Shown here in pieces: positions 62,082 to 64,000 of a DNA stretch of 64,000 bases. Made by a program: the position numbers and the translations under genes. The notes beneath the pieces were generated by a model. That model worked only from the letters and a program-made list of their open reading frames with translations, was not told the DNA's origin and ran no database searches. Source of the stretch: Myxococcales bacterium. GTDB lineage: Bacteria; Myxococcota; Myxococcia; Myxococcales; Anaeromyxobacteraceae. The DNA lies in NCBI GenBank assembly GCA_021806645.1, contig JAJZQX010000007.1, positions 168,863 through 232,862 on the forward strand, written 5' to 3'. Numbering within the stretch: position 1 is the first letter of the stretch; each line of letters starts with the position of its first letter.

Positions 62082-63869
62082 TCAGACCGGCGACTGGGCG
62101 ACGGAGGCCACCGGCACCGTGGGGAGGAGCACGGTGAAGGTCGTGCCCTGGCCTGGTTCGCTCCGGACCTGGATGGCGCCGTGGTGCTGCTTGACCAGGC
62201 GCTGGGACACCGACAGGCCCAGGCCCGTGCCCTGTCCGCGAGGCTTGGTGGTGAAGAACGGCGTGAAGATCTTGTCGATGACCTCGGGCGTCATCCCCGT
62301 TCCCGTGTCACTGATCGTGATGGCGAGGTTCTCGCCCTGGAGCGACGTGGCGATGGTCAGGACCCGCTTCGGGCCGCCCTGCATGGCCTGGCCGGCGTTC
62401 ATCACCAGGTTCACGAAGACCTGCTGGAGCTGGCCGGAGTTTCCGAGGACGTGAGGCAGGCCGGGGGCGGCGGTCATCTCGACCCGGATCTGCTTCGACA
62501 TGAGCTGGTGCCGCAGCAGCCCCACGGCGCCTTCCAGGATCGCCACCACGTCCACCGGCGCGTAATCCTGCTGGTCGACGCGGGCGAACTGGAGGAGCGA
62601 CTGGAGGATCTCGTTGGCGCGCCAGGCGGCCTTCTCGATGATCTTGAACGACTCCACGGCCTGCTCCAGGGTGTCCGACGCCTGTCCGATCTGCGCGTAG
62701 CCCACGATCCCGGCGATGGGGTTCTTCACCTCGTGGGCGACGCTGGCCCCGATCTCGCCCACCACCGACAGCCGATCCGACTGGGCCAGCTGCGAATGGG
62801 CCTCGGCGAGGCTGACTTCCCGGTCGATCAACTCGCGCCCCATGCGGTTGAAGGCCTCGGCGAGGCTCCCGATCTCGTTGCGATCGGCGACCTCCACCTG
62901 GGTGGAGAACTCGCCCCGTGCGATGGCCCGCGTCGCCTGCTCGAGCTTGCGCAGCGAGGCGGTGAGGCGGCGGCCGAGCAGGACGCTCGCCAGGACCGCC
63001 AGGAACAGGATGCCGAAGCCGAAGAGGATGGAGCGGCGGGCCAGTTGACTGGAGGCCTCGAGCGCGACCGCCATCGGCACCTCCGCCACGACCGAGAGGC
63101 GCCCTACTCCGACCCGGGCAAAGGCGCCGATGGTGGATCCGTCCGGGCCCATGAACTCGTGGACGCCGCGCGCCACGGGCCCCCGGATGGCCTCCCTGAC
63201 CACCGGGACGGAGGCCAGGTTCTGGCGCGCCACGATCCGCGACGGGTCGGGGTGGACCACGATGCCGCCCTTACCGTCCACGAGGTAGACGCGCCAGGCC
63301 GGTGAACGGGCGAAGATGCGGAGGAACCGGTCGGGCCGGAAGAGCACCACCACCACGCGGTCCCCACCGGGTGCGGGAGCGGCCAGGGAGAGGAGACCGA
63401 CGTCCGGCGGGAGGCTGGCGTTCTGGAGCAGCGCGCCCTCGGCGGCCACGGCCTCGAAGGGCACGGGGGCGCTGCGCCGGGCCTCCGCGAGCTCCGCCGC
63501 GGAGAGGTTCAGGGCGGCCAGGCGCGCCTGGTCCACCAGGTGGAGGACCCGAACGTGGCGTCCGCCCCGCGGCTCCCAGATCTCCACCGAGAGCATCTCG
63601 GCGTCGGAAGCGAGCAACATCCGGGCGGCCCGTGCATCGCCCCCCTGCTCGTGAGAGAGGGCGAGCCAGCCGAGCTTGTCCACGCTGCTTTCCATGCTGG
63701 CCCGGACCTCCTCCGCGACGATGGTGGTGAGCGATGACTCGAGGTCGTAGAGGTAGGCCAGCTTGTCGCGCGTGAAGAGGCTGGTCGCGAGCATGAAGTA
63801 CGCCGTGATGGCGACTCCCAGGACGCCGACCGTGAGGAGGAGGATCTGGTAGCGGATCGAGATCTTCAC
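62082..63869 (-). CDS. Membrane sensor histidine kinase with periplasmic cache-like domain
   Basis: The 595-residue kinase has a first membrane segment (YQILLLTVGVLGVAITAYF), a long periplasmic sensor (about 35-265; YLVDGKGGIVVHPDPSRIV is the dCache-type segment), a second segment (about 275-295), HAMP (about 297-350), HisKA with His about 376 in SVAHEVKNPIAGI, and HATPase (NLVMNAGQAM, DTGTGMTPEVIDKIF, GTGLGLSVSQRLV). The start is GTG 63869 with GAGGCGAC before it. No regulator gene is adjacent on the downstream side; one may lie beyond the window. Confidence 0.93.
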   Translation of the reverse strand: MKISIRYQILLLTVGVLGVAITAYFMLATSLFTRDKLAYLYDLESSLTTIVAEEVRASMESSVDKLGWLALSHEQGGDARAARMLLASDAEMLSVEIWEPRGGRHVRVLHLVDQARLAALNLSAAELAEARRSAPVPFEAVAAEGALLQNASLPPDVGLLSLAAPAPGGDRVVVVLFRPDRFLRIFARSPAWRVYLVDGKGGIVVHPDPSRIVARQNLASVPVVREAIRGPVARGVHEFMGPDGSTIGAFARVGVGRLSVVAEVPMAVALEASSQLARRSILFGFGILFLAVLASVLLGRRLTASLRKLEQATRAIARGEFSTQVEVADRNEIGSLAEAFNRMGRELIDREVSLAEAHSQLAQSDRLSVVGEIGASVAHEVKNPIAGIVGYAQIGQASDTLEQAVESFKIIEKAAWRANEILQSLLQFARVDQQDYAPVDVVAILEGAVGLLRHQLMSKQIRVEMTAAPGLPHVLGNSGQLQQVFVNLVMNAGQAMQGGPKRVLTIATSLQGENLAITISDTGTGMTPEVIDKIFTPFFTTKPRGQGTGLGLSVSQRLVKQHHGAIQVRSEPGQGTTFTVLLPTVPVASVAQSPV

Positions 63870-63890
63870 GTCGCCTCTAAACCAGAGTTC

Positions 63891-63905
63891 GTGATTCGCG
63901 ATCAC
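63891..63905. promoter_or_regulatory. Short palindrome upstream of the kinase gene
   Basis: GTGATTCGCGATCAC has 5-bp inverted arms (GTGAT and ATCAC) around TCGCG. It lies 21 nt before the GTG start of the histidine kinase and could be an operator. The chance of such a short dyad arising at random is not small. Confidence 0.3.
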
Positions 63906-64000
63906 CGGCAAGACCGGGAATCGAAGGAAGAAAGTTGAAAGGGAAGGTCAGCCCATCGATCGTTGGGGTTGCGAGACCACCAACCAAAATGAGGACCTTC

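Overview
The window is very GC-rich (roughly 70% or more by eye) and tightly packed. It reads as chromosomal DNA of a myxobacterium, most likely close to Anaeromyxobacter. The grounds are the gene families seen: an HNH-endonuclease-family remnant typical of that group, Stig1-type cysteine repeats, many lipoproteins and two-component genes, DUF3014, and a MshEN-receiver-TPR protein. The genus is an inference.

Layout. At 1-4149 (minus strand) lies the edge of a defence locus: a type I cas3 cut off by the window start, a decayed DUF1016 nuclease gene, and a WYL-domain regulator. The same 27-nt motif sits upstream of both cas3 and the DUF1016 gene. At 4.3-14.1 kb are cell-envelope and metabolic genes: a patatin lipoprotein, an OmpA-type lipoprotein, two small membrane proteins, a penicillin-binding protein, pyruvate phosphate dikinase and a SulP-STAS-cNMP transporter. 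A frameshifted, truncated HNH gene follows at 14.4-15.2 kb. At 15.2-22.9 kb are a thiouridylase-like PP-loop enzyme with TusA, two exported proteins, a membrane-anchored protein with three DsbA-like domains, and an 870-residue protein with a split class III cyclase-like domain.

From 23.1 to 30.2 kb runs panD followed by a complete tryptophan operon, trpE-G-D-C-F-B-A. Every trp junction is a 4-nt start/stop overlap, and the operon ends in a GC-rich hairpin. At 30.3-40.1 kb are a Stig1-repeat lipoprotein, pirin, PpnP, DUF3014, an alpha/beta hydrolase, two ABC-2 permeases without an ATPase, a chemotaxis receptor and an M3 peptidase. At 40.2-44.0 kb a QseB/QseC-like two-component pair is followed by a periplasmic DegP protease. 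A TTAAG direct repeat with 11-nt period, the pattern of PmrA/QseB boxes, lies directly before degP.

From 44.1 to 47.4 kb is an accessory-looking stretch: a large lipoprotein, 727 nt without a gene, and a nucleotidyltransferase with a small partner. It is followed by the MshEN-receiver-TPR protein, whose phosphoacceptor position is Glu, and by gpsA. At 50.1-55.0 kb is a branched-chain amino-acid ABC transporter (livK-H-MG-F, with LivM and LivG fused) and a perfect hairpin between livK and livH. The last part holds a LytS/LytTR-type two-component system, clpB, an RraB-domain protein, truA and a membrane histidine kinase.
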